Shown here piece after piece: positions 1-11,989 of a stretch of 64,000 bases of DNA (within the stretch, counting starts at the first letter, position 1; every line of letters starts with the position of its first letter). The stretch comes from Dipteris shenzhenensis (taxonomy: Eukaryota; Polypodiophyta; Polypodiopsida; Gleicheniales): assembly GCA_047967505.1 (NCBI GenBank), contig CM106541.1. One strand, 5' to 3'. The notes under the pieces are model-generated. The model worked only from the letters and a program-made list of their open reading frames with translations, had not been told where the DNA came from and did no database searches. The position numbers and the translations under genes were made by a program.

Positions 1-73
1 CCCTACTCAAACTGAAATAAGAGCACTACTCAGACTGAAATAAGAGCACTCAGACTGAAATAAGAGCACTACA
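1..73. repeat. short tandem repeat, about 22-25 bp unit
   Basis: Three imperfect head-to-tail copies of a unit built around ACTGAAATAAGAGCACT are visible at the window edge. The array may extend to the left. No coding potential is seen. Confidence 0.75.
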
Positions 74-239
74 CCCTTTTCTTTAAATACCCAAAGTTTG
101 GCATGCTGATCTACCCACTTCTTCCTATGGCATTATGTGACATTAGAGACATATGATGCTATGAATGACCTTCACTGAGCTTGTGGAGTTGGTCCATCTG
201 ATGCATAAGAGACTATTCTAGGATCAACTATTCAATCAC

Positions 240-1400
240 CATGATCTAGGAACTCAAAACCAAGAACTCGATGGGTATTATTGCCTCAATGCCATAAACC
301 ATTTTGAAGTGGTGGAGACTAGTTGCATATTTATATGATGTATAGAGTCCCAAAGGGTGGAATATAACTTTTGATCCAATTCTCATTGATGACCTTCTTC
401 TATTCTTTTTGGATGAGCTTCTTGGTGGATGATTCTGCCTAATCATTGGCTTGAGCATAGTAGATAATGGAGAGCTTATGGGGATAATTATATGCCTCTT
501 TGTAAGCTTGGACATGACATCATTGACAAAGTGGCACTAATGATCTCCACTAGACATTTGAAACAGGTCATAATTTTCTCATTGAATTTGGCTATAGAAG
601 CTGCTAAATTGTCTCATTGCTCGTGCCTCAACCCTATATCGGTTGTGAATAACGTACTTGTTTCAAGATGCATGGGTGGCTGGATTGAAAAGACCGATGA
701 AGTCTAAGCCCCATTTTTAGAATGGATTGAGGGGGAGGACTGCTTATGTGGCATGTGATCATGAATGGTGGGCAAACCCAACCATTGGCAGACATCACAA
801 TGCATGGCAAAGGCGATGGCATCGCCAAGAATAGTAGACCACCATAGTCTGGCCTGAAGGATTTCTAGACTATAGTATCATCGGCAAGAATAGTAGGCCA
901 AAATGGACTGTTCATGTGGTGGCACACATCAATGAAGAACTTTGTCAAGGCTAAGGTGATAAAGACATCCCATGATGATGCAAAAATTTCGACACCAGAG
1001 GGTGAGCTGCTTGCGCCTCTATTTTAGGGCAAGTATTTTTTACCATGGATTTTGCTTTGAACAAACTAGAACATATCATCATACCACATTGGTACAAATG
1101 CTAGAACATTATCTTGCACCTATTGTTCATCTAATGCCATCGGTGGTGCTCCATCTAGCACCTTGGTTGGAGTTGTGTCAAGTTTCATAGCCGCAATCAC
1201 ATTTTGGTCTACATCAAGGAAATAATCCACCACAAATAGATTGGGGTTTTCTTTGCTCTCTAGACGAGATAGGTAGTTGGCGATCGCATGCAAGCTAACA
1301 TTAGGCAAGCGCTGACTAGAGCTTCTTTCTTGGTGGTCTAGTAGTTCTTCTTGACATTGGGCAATTGCTGACCAGTGTATTAGACGGTTCAGTACCACCT
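240..1400 (-). pseudogene. Ty3/gypsy pol remnant (RNase H end to integrase)
   Basis: Minus-strand frames resemble Ty3/gypsy polyprotein pieces in the expected order. At 1398-1120 a frame contains ANYLSRLE, the usual end of the RNase H to integrase linker (family form ADxLSRL). At about 300-246 a frame contains YGIEAIIPIEF, which matches the YGxEAxxPxE motif near the integrase C terminus. Everything between is broken by stops and shifts. No LTR could be assigned. A similar gypsy piece lies on the opposite strand at 6541-8316, so this may be part of an inverted arrangement. The family call rests on short motifs only. Confidence 0.5.
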
Positions 1401-1505
1401 TTGGTTTTTTGCTACTTCAAGAATATGCCAATGGCTCAATTGAAGGCATAGATGAACACATGGAAGGGAAATTTTCAACCCAGAGGTTGAACAATTAGAG
1501 CTTTT

Positions 1506-1961
1506 TGTAAGAAAACAATACAACGTCTATGCTCAACAGATAACAGGATCTCGTATGCAAGAGAGAAAACCAGATAGTATGGAGAATCAAAAATTTGATT
1601 ACTATAGAACTGATACAATAGATGGCGCTGCCTACGGTCACCATTCGGCCCACAGCTATCCGGGATCATCTGGGACTCCAAACGGGCCCCGCAACCCGAG
1701 AGTGGGCTGCCCCGAGAAATGCTATGTCTACCCTCAGTGCAGTCAGTCATGGGATGCCTTCCCGCACTTGCATGTAGCCTAGTTGGCAGTGTGCCAACTC
1801 CGTCCAGCCATCAAGCCACACATGGCCCCCATCTAGTGTCCAAACCAGGACCTACCGGATAACCGAGCTACGCAAATGCCTTCTCCTCATATGGGGGGCT
1901 TACAAGTAGAGTTAGCTAGTTCCTGCGTAGTTACACGAGAGTGGAGCATTGATATCTAACA
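1506..1961 (-). repeat. copia 3' LTR (456 bp, internally deleted)
   Basis: On the minus strand it begins TGTTAGATATC and ends CTTACA. It aligns along both arms with the LTR at 5815-6535 but lacks the stretch equivalent to 5943-6206, which carries the TATA box. Because both LTRs are copied from one template, the deletion must postdate insertion. Confidence 0.9.
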
Positions 1962-1970
1962 CCCCCCCTC
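1962..1970 (-). other. copia polypurine tract
   Basis: GAGGGGGGG on the minus strand lies directly before the 3' LTR, where plus-strand DNA synthesis is primed. Confidence 0.8.
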
Positions 1971-1991
1971 AATGTCCACCCGCAAGTGAAC

Positions 1992-4900
1992 TTACTTCTT
2001 CGGCCCAATGCCAAGTCGATGAAGATGCCTCTCCAGCAAGTCTCTTCCAAGAGCCTCCGTGAAGATGTCTGCAGCATTCTCTATAGTCGAACAGTACACC
2101 AAATCGACCTCTCCATCCATGATGAGCTCGCGTACAAAGTGATATTGAATCTCAATGTGTTTTGTGCAAGCGTGGAACACAGGGTTCTTTGCAATCGCCA
2201 TGCAACTCTGACTGTCACATGATAACTGCATTGGCTTGTTCTGCACTGTACCCATGTCCCCCAAAATCCTCCTCAACCACACTGCCTCGCAAGAAGCAAA
2301 GCAAGTTGATTTGTACTCAGCCTCGGTACAAGAAAGAGCAACTATAGGTTGCTTCTTGTTGACCCATGACATAGCTCCAGATCCAAGTGAGAAACAGTAA
2401 CCTATCACTGATCTCCCGCTGTCCACGTCTCCTGCCCAATCCGAGTCACAAAACCTGGTCAAGATGTTGCCCTTGGTATAGGTGATGCCATAATCAAGTG
2501 TGCCTTTGATGTATTTCAGCACCCGCATCCCTGCCCTCCAATGGTTCTCTCGGAGCTTATTGAAAAACCTGCTTAGTACACCAGCCGCAAAACTGATGTC
2601 CGACCGTGTGTTGCACACGTAAATCAAACTACCCACAAGCCTTCTGTACTTCGCTTCGTCCACCAGTGGTGATGAATCCTTGTTTGAGAGCTTCACGTCA
2701 ACCTCCATACAGGTACCAACTATCTTGCACTCAGCCATGCCAAATGCCTTCAGTATCTCTCCAGCATACTTCAGCTGTGAGATCAAGATCTGTTTCGGCT
2801 CTTGCCAAACTTCAATCCCCAAACAAAAATGCATCAGTCTGAGGTCTGTCATTTCAAACTCTCTTCCTAGCAAATGCTTTGTCTGTGAGATCTTCTCTTC
2901 ATGGTTCCCTGTTATGACAAGGTCGTCCACATAAAGGACCACGATCATACACCTGCCTCCTTCTCTGAAGATATACAAATTTGCATCAGATGGGCTCCTC
3001 CTGAACCCATTTTGCAGAAAATAGGCATCAATTCACTGGTACCACGCTCGTGGGGCCTGTTTCAGTTCGTAAAGTGCCTTCTTCAGTTTACAGACTTTAC
3101 CTTCTGAACCGGGGATCACAAAACCTGGTGGTTGTTCCACGTATACCTCCTCCTTGAGATCCCCATTCAAAAAGGCGGATTTTACATCCATCTGAAACAC
3201 GGGCCAACTTCCCTAGGCAGCCAAAGCTTTGGGAGCAAAAGTATCCTGATAATCAAAACCATGTACCTGTGCGAATCCTTTTGCCATGAGCTGAGCCTTG
3301 TACTTATCCAACGTGCCGTCGGACTTGTACTTGGTCTTGTACACCCACTTGGTGCCGATTACCTTGCATTTTGGTGGATGATCCACAAGGTCCCACGTGT
3401 TGTTCTTCATTATGGAGCCATACTCCAACTGCATAGCCTCCATCCACCTATCATCACCCTGTGCCTCTTCAAGACACTTGGGTTCATCAACACAGATCAC
3501 TTCTGTCATCAAAGCATAGTTGACCAAGTGTTCCTGTGCCCTTCTTTGCTCCTCTAATCTCTTGGACCGGTGGTGTTCGGATGGTTCCTCCTCAATGGCT
3601 GGAGGTTCTTTGCCATCCAAAAGCTGCTTTACCCACTTCAAGAATGGCCGTTGCCGTTGTGGTTCTGCAAGCTCTTCTTCATCTTCTTTATCTTGAATCC
3701 CCCCAAGCACCGTTGGGGGAGTTCGGTCTGCTGTTGGTGGTGGTACTGGATGGATATCCTGGTCCTAGTTGTCTGGGAAGGAAGCATCCTCCTCCAATTG
3801 ATGCGGCTGTTCTAAGAAGACCACATTGTGACTTACTATTACCTTCTTGGTCACAGGGTTATAGAGACAATAACCCTTCGCCTCTTCATTGTAGCCCAAG
3901 AAAATACACTTCCGGCTCTTCGGTTCCCATTTGGTCCTATTAGCATCAGGGACATGCACAAAACAGTCACATCCAAAAACTCTGAAATGTGGAGCTGAAG
4001 GTTTCTTACCAGAAAAGGCCTGCAGTGGAGTCATCCCGTTCACAGCCTTCGTGTAGCTACGATTCAGAATGTAAACTGCTGTGTTACATGCTTCAGCCCA
4101 GAAAGCCTTTGGCAAATCTTTCCCTTTCATCATACTCCTGCCCATTTCACAGATGACGCGCATCTTGCGCTCTGCTACTCCATTTTGTTGTGATGTATGT
4201 GGCGGCGGCTTCTGCCTCTTGATCCCGTGACTTTTGCAGTAACTTTCGAATTCAGTTGATGTGAACTCTCCACCTCTGTTTGATCTCAATTTCTTCACCT
4301 TCCTCCCCGATTCTTTCTCGACCATTACATGCCATTCCTTGAACTTACTAAAAGACTCGTCTTTAGTCTTCAGGAAGTATATCCATATCCTTCTACTGTA
4401 GTCATCGATCAGCGTCATGAAGTAGTAGGAACCACCCAAAGCTTCCGTCTCCATCTTTTCGCAAAGGTCCGTGTGAACGAGCTCTAGAGGAGCCTTTGCC
4501 CTGTTAGCCTCTTTAGGAAAGGGCTGCCGATGCTGCTTGCCCATCATGCAAGCTTCACATACATCGGGCAGATCTGAAATTTCTGTTAGGTCTGCAATCA
4601 TTCCACTTTTATGCATCTCCTTTAAAGACCTAAGGTTTAGATGACCAAACCTCTCATGCCACAGCTTAGTGTTCTTCACATCGGCTCGAGCACTGAAAAC
4701 TGAGAGTTCATAGATGTTGTTGCACCGTGTACCTTTACCAATGACCTTCCCTTGAAGATCCAAGATCTGTGCACTAGTCTTATTGAATTGAACTTTTAGG
4801 TCCCGATCCGTGATTGCAGAAACGGACAACAAGTTCCTCTTGATATCTATTACCTCCGTGCAAATCTCCTCAATTGCTACGAACAGCTCTACTGGTACTG

Positions 4901-5744
4901 CTTGCACGCTGTTGCTGGACTCTTTCTTTACTCCATTCTTCTCATCTACAATCTTCTTTCAGCACTCATTCTGCTTGTGCCCTGCCTTGTTGCAATAGAA
5001 GCACTTGATCTTCTTCTTTCTCTTTTTATCATCAGAAGAAGATGGGTTACCAGAGTCCTTACCCTTACCTTTCTTTGATCCAGTCCAGAAAGCCGAATCT
5101 TCTCCAATCCTCCCCTTTTGACCCATCTCCTCCTCCAGAAGCATCGCGCTGAAATCCTCAAAGTTGAGGGGTAGATTTCTGTTCTGCATATTCAGCGCCG
5201 TAACAAGACCGTCGTACTTTGGTGGGAGAATCTGTATGCACCTTCGTGCTAGATTCTCGCTAGTGATGGTGATGCCAATCGCAATCATCTAATCGCGCAG
5301 ATTCTTCACCCTGGTGATGAACTTCTCTGCCGCTTCAGACTCAGACAATTTCTCGTTCGTGAATTGAGTCTCCAGATTATGAATCCGCGTTTGATTCGTG
5401 GTCTCGTACTAATTTTTCAAGACCGTCCATGCCTCTTTCGCTGTGGTGACATGTTGAATTAACGCCATGACAGAATCACTTACACTGCAGACAATAGATC
5501 ACAGCGCATCTGCATTTCTTCTTGTCCACGCAAGAATCTCATCTGCAGTTGGTACTATCTGTTGTCCTGCATTGGCTGGATCCGGTCTCGCAACCAGCCT
5601 CATGTCCACCCCAGTAGCAGTATCCCAAAGCTCGGATGCGCTTAGGATGGTCTTCATCTTGAACTTCCAAAGTGGATAGTTAGAGCCGTCCAACTTTCCG
5701 CTTTCGCCGAACGGTGGGATTCGCAGTCTTGCGGGCTGGGCCAT
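1992..5744 (-). pseudogene. copia gag-pol polyprotein, single frame with seven nonsense codons
   Basis: One uninterrupted frame of 1251 codons runs from ATG at 5744 to TAA at 1992, broken only by stops at 5499, 5409, 5289, 4959, 3765, 3213 and 3033; there is no frameshift. In order it shows a gag start (KLDGSNYPLWKFKM), a zinc knuckle CX2CX4HX4C near 5003-4962, an HHCC pre-integrase finger (WHERFGH, then CEAC), the integrase core (HTDLCE, IDDYSRR, QQNGVAERK), RT with YVDD near 2930, and RNase H (CDSDWAGD). The protease active site (DSGA) expected between the zinc knuckle and KRNLLSVS is absent, apparently by an in-frame deletion. The second catalytic Asp of integrase reads Asn (LRSNRGGEF). 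The element cannot move by itself. Confidence 0.9.
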
Positions 5745-5802
5745 CTCTCACAATCTACTCGCAAACATAAACACACTACCAAATCTTCTTGCTAGAGTCC
5801 AA

Positions 5803-5814
5803 GCTCTGATACCA
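5803..5814 (-). other. copia primer binding site (tRNA-iMet)
   Basis: TGGTATCAGAGC on the minus strand directly follows the 5' LTR end. It is complementary to the initiator Met tRNA 3' end, the usual primer for plant copia elements. Confidence 0.9.
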
Positions 5815-6535
5815 TGTAAGAAAACAATACAACATATGTGCTCAAAAGATAACAGGATCTCGTACGCAAGAGAGAAAACCAGATAGTATGGAGAATCAAA
5901 ATTTTGATTACTGTAGAACTGATACAATAGATGGCGCTGCCTTCCAGCCGTGTGCTCCTGTGAAAGAAGCTTCGATGGCGAGCTGGAAACAGTAGAGGAC
6001 GGAGGCTCGATGCTAAGGAATCAGGGTTGCTGTAGCCAGTGATGAAATGGGTTTCACAGGCTTGCTCTTATATAGCCACTAGTCATAGTCGGTTGGACCC
6101 AATTGGGTGACCAACCCAGTCCGCTCAAAACAGTCCACTGGGGGTCGGTCCCGAAATAGGCCACCGACCACACAATAGAACCGTGGCGTAAAATAGAGCA
6201 ACTTAATATGGTTACCGTTTGGCCCACAGCCATTTGGGATCATCTGGGACTCCAAACGGGCCCCGCAACCCGAGAGTGGGCTGCCCCAGGAAATGCTCTG
6301 TCTACCCTCAATGCAGTCAGTCATGGGATGCCTTCCTGCACTTGCATGTAGCCTACTTGGCAGTGTGCCAACTCCGTCCAGCCATCAGGCCACACATGGC
6401 CCCCATCTGGTGTCCAAACCAAGACCTACCGGATAACCGAGCTACTCAAATGCCTTCTCCTCATATGGGGGGCTTACAAGTAGAGTTAGCTGGTTCCCGC
6501 GTAGTTACACGAGAGTGGAGCATTGATATCTAACA
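5815..6535 (-). repeat. copia 5' LTR (721 bp)
   Basis: This is the full-length LTR of the element, with TG/CA ends. It retains the segment missing from the other LTR, including the CTATATAAG box at about 6067-6076. Confidence 0.9.
6067..6076 (-). promoter_or_regulatory. LTR TATA box
   Basis: CTATATAAG on the minus strand within the copia 5' LTR, about 250 bp upstream of the primer site, is the likely core promoter of the element. Confidence 0.6.
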
Positions 6536-8316
6536 CTTTTTGCCAGCACGAGTTTCAAATATTGGAATACATGGTCACATTGTTCAGACAACCAAGATGG
6601 GATGTCATCTTCCATGTGCATGTGGATGCTTCTAATTATGCTTTGGGTATTATTCTAGCTCAGTTGGATGGTCAATTGGACTATCTCAGTATATTACGCT
6701 AGCAAGTTGCTAACACCTACTAAGTCAAACTATAGCACAACTGAGTGAGAAGCTTTGGGGATGGTTTTAGTGTACAAAAACTAAGGCATTATTTACTCAA
6801 AAATCCCTTTTTCTATGCGGATCATCAAGCTTTACTTTATCTTATTAACAAGACTGCCATCCAAAGATGGCTTGTTTCTTGGATTCTTCTATTGCAGGCG
6901 TTCAACTTTAAAGTTATTCATGAACCAGGCAAGAGCCATGTGGGACTAATTGTTTGTCCAGGTTACCAGCACCCGAGCAAACACATGTAGTTGACATGGA
7001 ATTGCCAGATGCTGACTTGTTTGAAATTGATTATTGTGAGAATGAATATGCTGAGTTGGTAGATTACCAGTCTAAAGGCACATTCCCTGACACTATGCCT
7101 CGAGATAAGCGTAGGAAACTCGCTCTCAAGGGGTGGAAATACACTCTCATTGGTGGGCAACTCTATCAATAGATGGGATTCTTCACCATTGGGTGTTACC
7201 CCTTGAACATGCCATCGTGTTGCAGGGCTCACTCGAGTTTGTCAAGAGAACACTTTCAAGGTGAGCTAACTACTAAGAAAGTCTTACACAAGCAGGATTA
7301 TGGTGGGAGACACTATTCAAAGATGCTCAAACTAGGTGTATGCAATGTGACGTGTGTCAACACACTCGATGTTTATTTGCTAATTAGTCTATGCCTTTGC
7401 AACCCACCAGACCATGGGAAGCCTTTCAACATTAAGGCTTGGATTTTGTTGGTCCTTTTAAACCCACAAGGTTCACTCAAAACAAGTATATACTCATCGC
7501 CCGCTGACTATGCTACTAAGTGGGCAGAAGCTAAGGCACTTCGAGACAACTCGGGTTCAGAGCATAGCCAAGTTTTTCTATGAAAATATCTATGCAGGTA
7601 TGGATGCCGTCTGTAGCTTGTCAGTGAGATCAAGGTACACATTTCCTCAACAATGTGACACAGTTGCTAAAAAAGGAATTCCATATCATGCATACAGTCT
7701 CCACTACTTACTGTGCTTGTGGTAATGGTGAAGCTGAGTCTACTAACAAGATATTGAAACTCATTCTCACTAAGACAGTGCAGTTTGCTAAAGGTGAATG
7801 GGATACCAAGCTCCACTCTTCTTTGTGGGCTTATCGAATTGCTTACAAGGTAACTACAAACCTTACACCTTTTCAAATGGCCTTTGGCTTAGAGGCGGTT
7901 ATTCCTTTAGAATTTGTAGTTCTGAGACTTGAATTGTTGTTGAGCATCATTTAGGTGAACCAAAGGCAATCAAGGGCCAATTGCATCAGTTAAGCCACCT
8001 GGATGATTTATGCCTCCAAATTGTCTAGTCTCAGATGGTGATACAGTGCAAAAGGAAAGCCTAACATGATCAACATATTCTGCCTAAGCATTTAAAGAAG
8101 GGAATGCTTGTGTTGCTCTATACTGCTAAGTTGGGGCCTATCAAAACTAATTTTAAGCTGGGTTGGAATGGACCCTACTAGTTGGTGGAAGTTTTCAACA
8201 ATGGGACAGTGCAACTCGCAGACTTGGAAGGTAATGTGTTTTTCGATTTGTACAATGGAAGCAAAGTGAAGCATACCGAGCAGCAAGTTCTTAAGACACA
8301 TGGAACTTGGAAATAA

Positions 8317-9249
8317 ATCACTTGATTGACAATGCCTTGGTGAATTATTTATAATAGCCCCTAGATCTTATCACATCACCCTTTATAGTAGTCCCTATAC
8401 AACATCAACTCACCTAATCTAATGTTATGAATTAAAGGCCTACACACACTACATTTAATTGTAGCAATCAACTTTCTTATCATAGCCTCTAGACCTCATT
8501 TTTCCTAGACTAATGCATTGATTCAAGGGCTTGCTATTGTGACACAAAATTCATCATTGCAATCTGAGAATACCCATCGATATTAAGGGCAACTTCACCA
8601 AGACAAGGCATCATAAAAAAGCACCTCCCTTTCAATTTTTTTTCCTTTGCCTAAGTCTTTAAATTCTATTTCTACTCTCTTTAGCTCCACTAAAACTTGT
8701 GTTGTCCCTCCTTCAATCAATACATTGACAGCATGCCAGCTAGTTGTTCAGTTGTAGTGGACCAACTGTATTGTGTTCTGCCACATGGCATGATTAACGT
8801 TAAGGGCTTATTAATGTAGACCCATCATGCTAAAGCAAGGGAGGCTCATGCAACCATTATTTTGACAAGAACTACAGTTGTGGATTATGATCGACTACAT
8901 TTAGCCATGAACTCTACTAATCATATTCATTTGCAAATTCAATATACGTCATCGTCATCATCTTCATCCTTTCCAACAACTCTCTCTTTGCTCTTCTGTG
9001 CTATCATTTTCACACTTTCGTCCGTTCCTTGAGCTTCCTATCCCCTTTAAACCAATCAAGTCTTCACCTACAGCTTTTCCCATAGCCTTCTTCCTCTATA
9101 TCTAGCCTCATCATTTTTTGCATGATGGTAGATCATTAAGTTCGACAGAAGAGGAAGCATATATCTTGCATCTCTCCTCCACACCCCATCGAATATTTCT
9201 TCAGCATCATTCTCACTTGTATATTGGCATCACACTGGCTCTTGAAGTT
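8317..9249. other. intergenic stretch, no feature recognised
   Basis: AT-rich sequence after the gypsy remnant. No long frame, LTR pair or known motif was seen. Confidence 0.5.
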
Positions 9250-11290
9250 TGCTTAGCTATCGTGGAAAGATATTTACGATGAGGAGTTAGCCGAAGAGAT
9301 CCTGGACTCCTACGACGAGGAAGACCATAGCCTCATCATCAACAAAATGCACATCTAGATCACTTATGAGCTTTTGAAGAAGGCATTGCATGGCTCAACC
9401 AGTGTTCTGATCCCAATAAGTTGGGGAATGCTAAATGCTGCGATGCATTCTTCAAAGCAGATAGCTATTCGTCGTCTCGGGCATACCTCATCAACCAAGA
9501 GAAGGACTAAGAGCGAGAGCAGTAGGATAACTAGAAAAAGGACTAGGAGCAAGAGTAGTAGGATGGCTAGGCAAATGAGAAAAAAGATGAAGAGAAGCCA
9601 GAGGGGAACAACGGTGAGGGCACCTCTAAGTAGGACAATCAGGGGGGGAACATCAAGGAGGGAACCCCCAAAGAACAAGAGAACTGGGAGGGGAACAACC
9701 AAAAAGGTACCTCCAAAGTAAAGGGAATGGATGAAGGTAGGAAGACGCTGGATCAGAAACCACCAAAAGAACATGACTTTGGATGAGCAAAGCCGAGCCC
9801 AAAGTACAGAGCTAAGCAACAGGGGCTGGCTCATCACTCGACCCTCTTACTTTGCCGCCACTTTGTGCACCCCTTCAGAGCCTTGGACCCGTAGAGCCAT
9901 TCCCTCTCGCCGCGCTGCTCACTAAGGATGAGCATCAGGACCACGCTATCATGAAAAGTCAGTGTGGTAGGTGTTGAGAGAGAGCATGGTCTATGCAATG
10001 TAGTCTCTGAATTACCTGGTGATCCATTGTGGATTCACCCTAAGTGTTGGAGCATAACTTGTTTTTACAAGACAAGTATCGGGAGGTGGTGACCAGGTGT
10101 TCAAAGAATAGACAACCAACCTATGCAGGGCTGAAGGCAACTTGGCTACTACTAAGTGTAAGTCTCTGCAGGAGCAACTCGAGAGCAAAACGGCAATTCA
10201 CAAGGAGCTAGTTCAGGCACACTGTCAGTTGCAACAGGAACATACCAAGCTTCAAACCAACTATAGTAATCTGTAGTGCAAGGTTGAACGCCTGGAGGAC
10301 CTCACAAACAAGACCAAGGGCAATGTTATATCCATTGTTGCGAAGAACGTAAAAAAAGTTAGCAGGTAGGTACCTCATCCCAATATTCCTCAGCTGGGGG
10401 AGTTACTTCACAAACTAAGGGGTCACGACCCAGATTCTTTTGATGCTGCACTCGAGTTGAGATAACGAGTACTGACCTGGTGACACAAACGGACTGCAAA
10501 TTTGATAAGTTAGTACAAATTTGAGTTTTGGCAGAGGTGTCGAATAAGGAGGTGTAGACAAAGCAGATAGCATATGCTAAACCAATTTTGCTGACCCAAG
10601 GGTCTCCTCATTGTTGTGGCTACCACGGAATTTTGTGGCATGTTCCGGGTAGGGAGGAGATGCCCATCTATTATCAAGTTTATCGGTAGCCAGAAGTAGA
10701 TGAAGTGTTACTGGATCCTCCATGCACCAAGAAATTTCAGAGCTTGTACAGCCTCTTATATTAGTATATGATAAGGTAATTTAAGATTTTAACCGTTTTG
10801 TGGAGGAGCATGCTCAGAGGTAGCACAACATATTCAAGGCCAAGCACAGGTTGATTCTTGCCCAAGTACGACAATTATGCAAACCTAATATGGCCGCGTT
10901 ACCCGTCTACTATGGCAAATTTTTATGGGAACTCGAGCAACTAATCGATAGCCATGTAATAGAGGCTCATTCCATGCGCAATAATATACATGATTTGTGC
11001 AAGGATTCGGGAATCAAGTGGCAAGAGCGAGTCAGCCAAGTGAAGTGGTATCATACGAATTTTGAAACTCTTGGTATCAGCAATCCATCTGAAGACCTAG
11101 TCGCCAAGGCCTGGACACTAGATTGGCATGCTGAACCCAAGTGCCCATAAGTGGATGTCAACAATTTATATCCTTGGCTACCAAGGGGGAAACATCTTGA
11201 GCCGCCACGTTACCCTCCTTGACCACCACTTCCAGATGAAGCCAGGCCATCTCGTCAACCCGTTCATCCCCGACCTCTAATTCAATGAAG
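9250..11290 (+). pseudogene. unidentified coding-like remnant with Lys/Glu/Gly repeats and a coiled coil
   Basis: I do not recognise this gene. Several + strand frames have coding character. Around 9280-9350 there is an acidic stretch (DSYDEEDHSLIINKMHI). At 9590-9770 a low-complexity run contains repeats such as EGNNGEGTSK and EGTPKEQENWEGNN. At about 10130-10370 a heptad-rich, Gln/Glu/Leu-rich segment (SLQEQLESKTAIHKELVQ) looks like a coiled coil and is broken by one TAG where a Gln would fit. At 10851-11150 an open 99-residue frame includes PVYYGKFLWELEQLIDSH. Stops and shifts separate the parts. It could be a gag-like gene of an unrecognised retroelement or a decayed host gene. Confidence 0.4.
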
Positions 11291-11989
11291 GTATCGTCGA
11301 CCACACGGGTTCAATCGAGCATCCACCTTCGAGCAATGTCTAGTCCCTGCCAGCCCGTGAGGACATGGGCAAGGATAGCTGAGGTGAGATGTTAGCCCCG
11401 GGTTAGGCTAACTAGAACATGGTCACCGAGCATCAGCACCAAGGAGTGGAGGAGGCAGTCGAGCACCCAATTTATAGCGAGAGGTGCAATTGATCACAGC
11501 AAGTCAACCTATAGGCGAGAAGCGGTTGGTGCATCGAGTGCACACTCAAATAGAAGGCAGTCCTTTAGGTAGAAATCGAGTTGTAACAGACAAGGAAGAG
11601 AACAATAGAAGCAGTGCATCTAGTTCTCTTCCTTTGAGCTAAGTTGATAGGATTAGGGAGTATTCATTGCAAGCTGACGTGGCTTGGTTGTATCAAGATT
11701 CTTTTGATCCAATAATTATGAACAAACTTGTGATTCTCTTCCATTCAACTCTATTGTCATGCTTATTGTCTAAGTGTGGAGCGCATATAATAACTTCGTG
11801 TTCTCCTATCATCATATGGTTCTCCAATGTTAGCTAACCCCGACCTCTGAGTGTTTATTTGTTGATATTTGTTCTGCACCTGAGCACACTCACCTTAGGA
11901 CTGCAAGAGCAAGCATCTTCACTAAGCACAACACCGGGTTGGGAAGTAGTCCGAGCACTTTTGAGTTAGCCAAGTGAGAGTCCAAAACC
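11291..11989. other. intergenic stretch, no feature recognised
   Basis: No supported gene or repeat was found between the unidentified remnant and the 3' truncated LINE. Confidence 0.4.

Larger units (their letters stand above)
1506..6535 (-). mobile_element. complete Ty1/copia LTR retrotransposon, TSD CTTTT
   Basis: LTRs at 1506-1961 and 5815-6535 start TG and end CA and are flanked by an identical 5-bp duplication CTTTT (1501-1505 and 6536-6540). Read on the minus strand, the 5' LTR is the right copy. It is followed directly by a tRNA-iMet primer site, then gag-pol in copia order (gag, integrase, RT, RNase H), then a purine tract before the left LTR. The element sits inside an older gypsy remnant. 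It is defective: the reading frame carries seven internal stops, the protease core is missing, and the left LTR has lost about 264 bp. Confidence 0.93.
1404..8316 (+). pseudogene. Ty3/gypsy pol remnant split by a copia insertion
   Basis: The remnant is interrupted at 1506-6535 by the copia element. Joining the flanks at the 5-bp duplication restores a + strand frame (CQHEFQILEYM, then HVDASNYALGIILAQ) typical of the gypsy RT to RNase H region. RNase H continues at 6745-6990 (YADHQALLYLINK and HEPGKSH). Integrase follows at 7655-7954 (CGNGEAESTNKILK and FGLEAVIPLEF). The C-terminal end lies at about 8090-8316 (GPIKTNFKLGWNGPY, then NGSKVKH). There are many stops and shifts, so it is long dead. 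The upstream gag, protease and most of RT are absent. Confidence 0.65.

Noticed and set aside
9364-9837. Minus-strand hydrophobic, Leu-rich open frame that looks like a membrane protein
   Set aside because: It is the antisense of the Lys/Ser/Glu-rich repeats on the + strand and has no other support.
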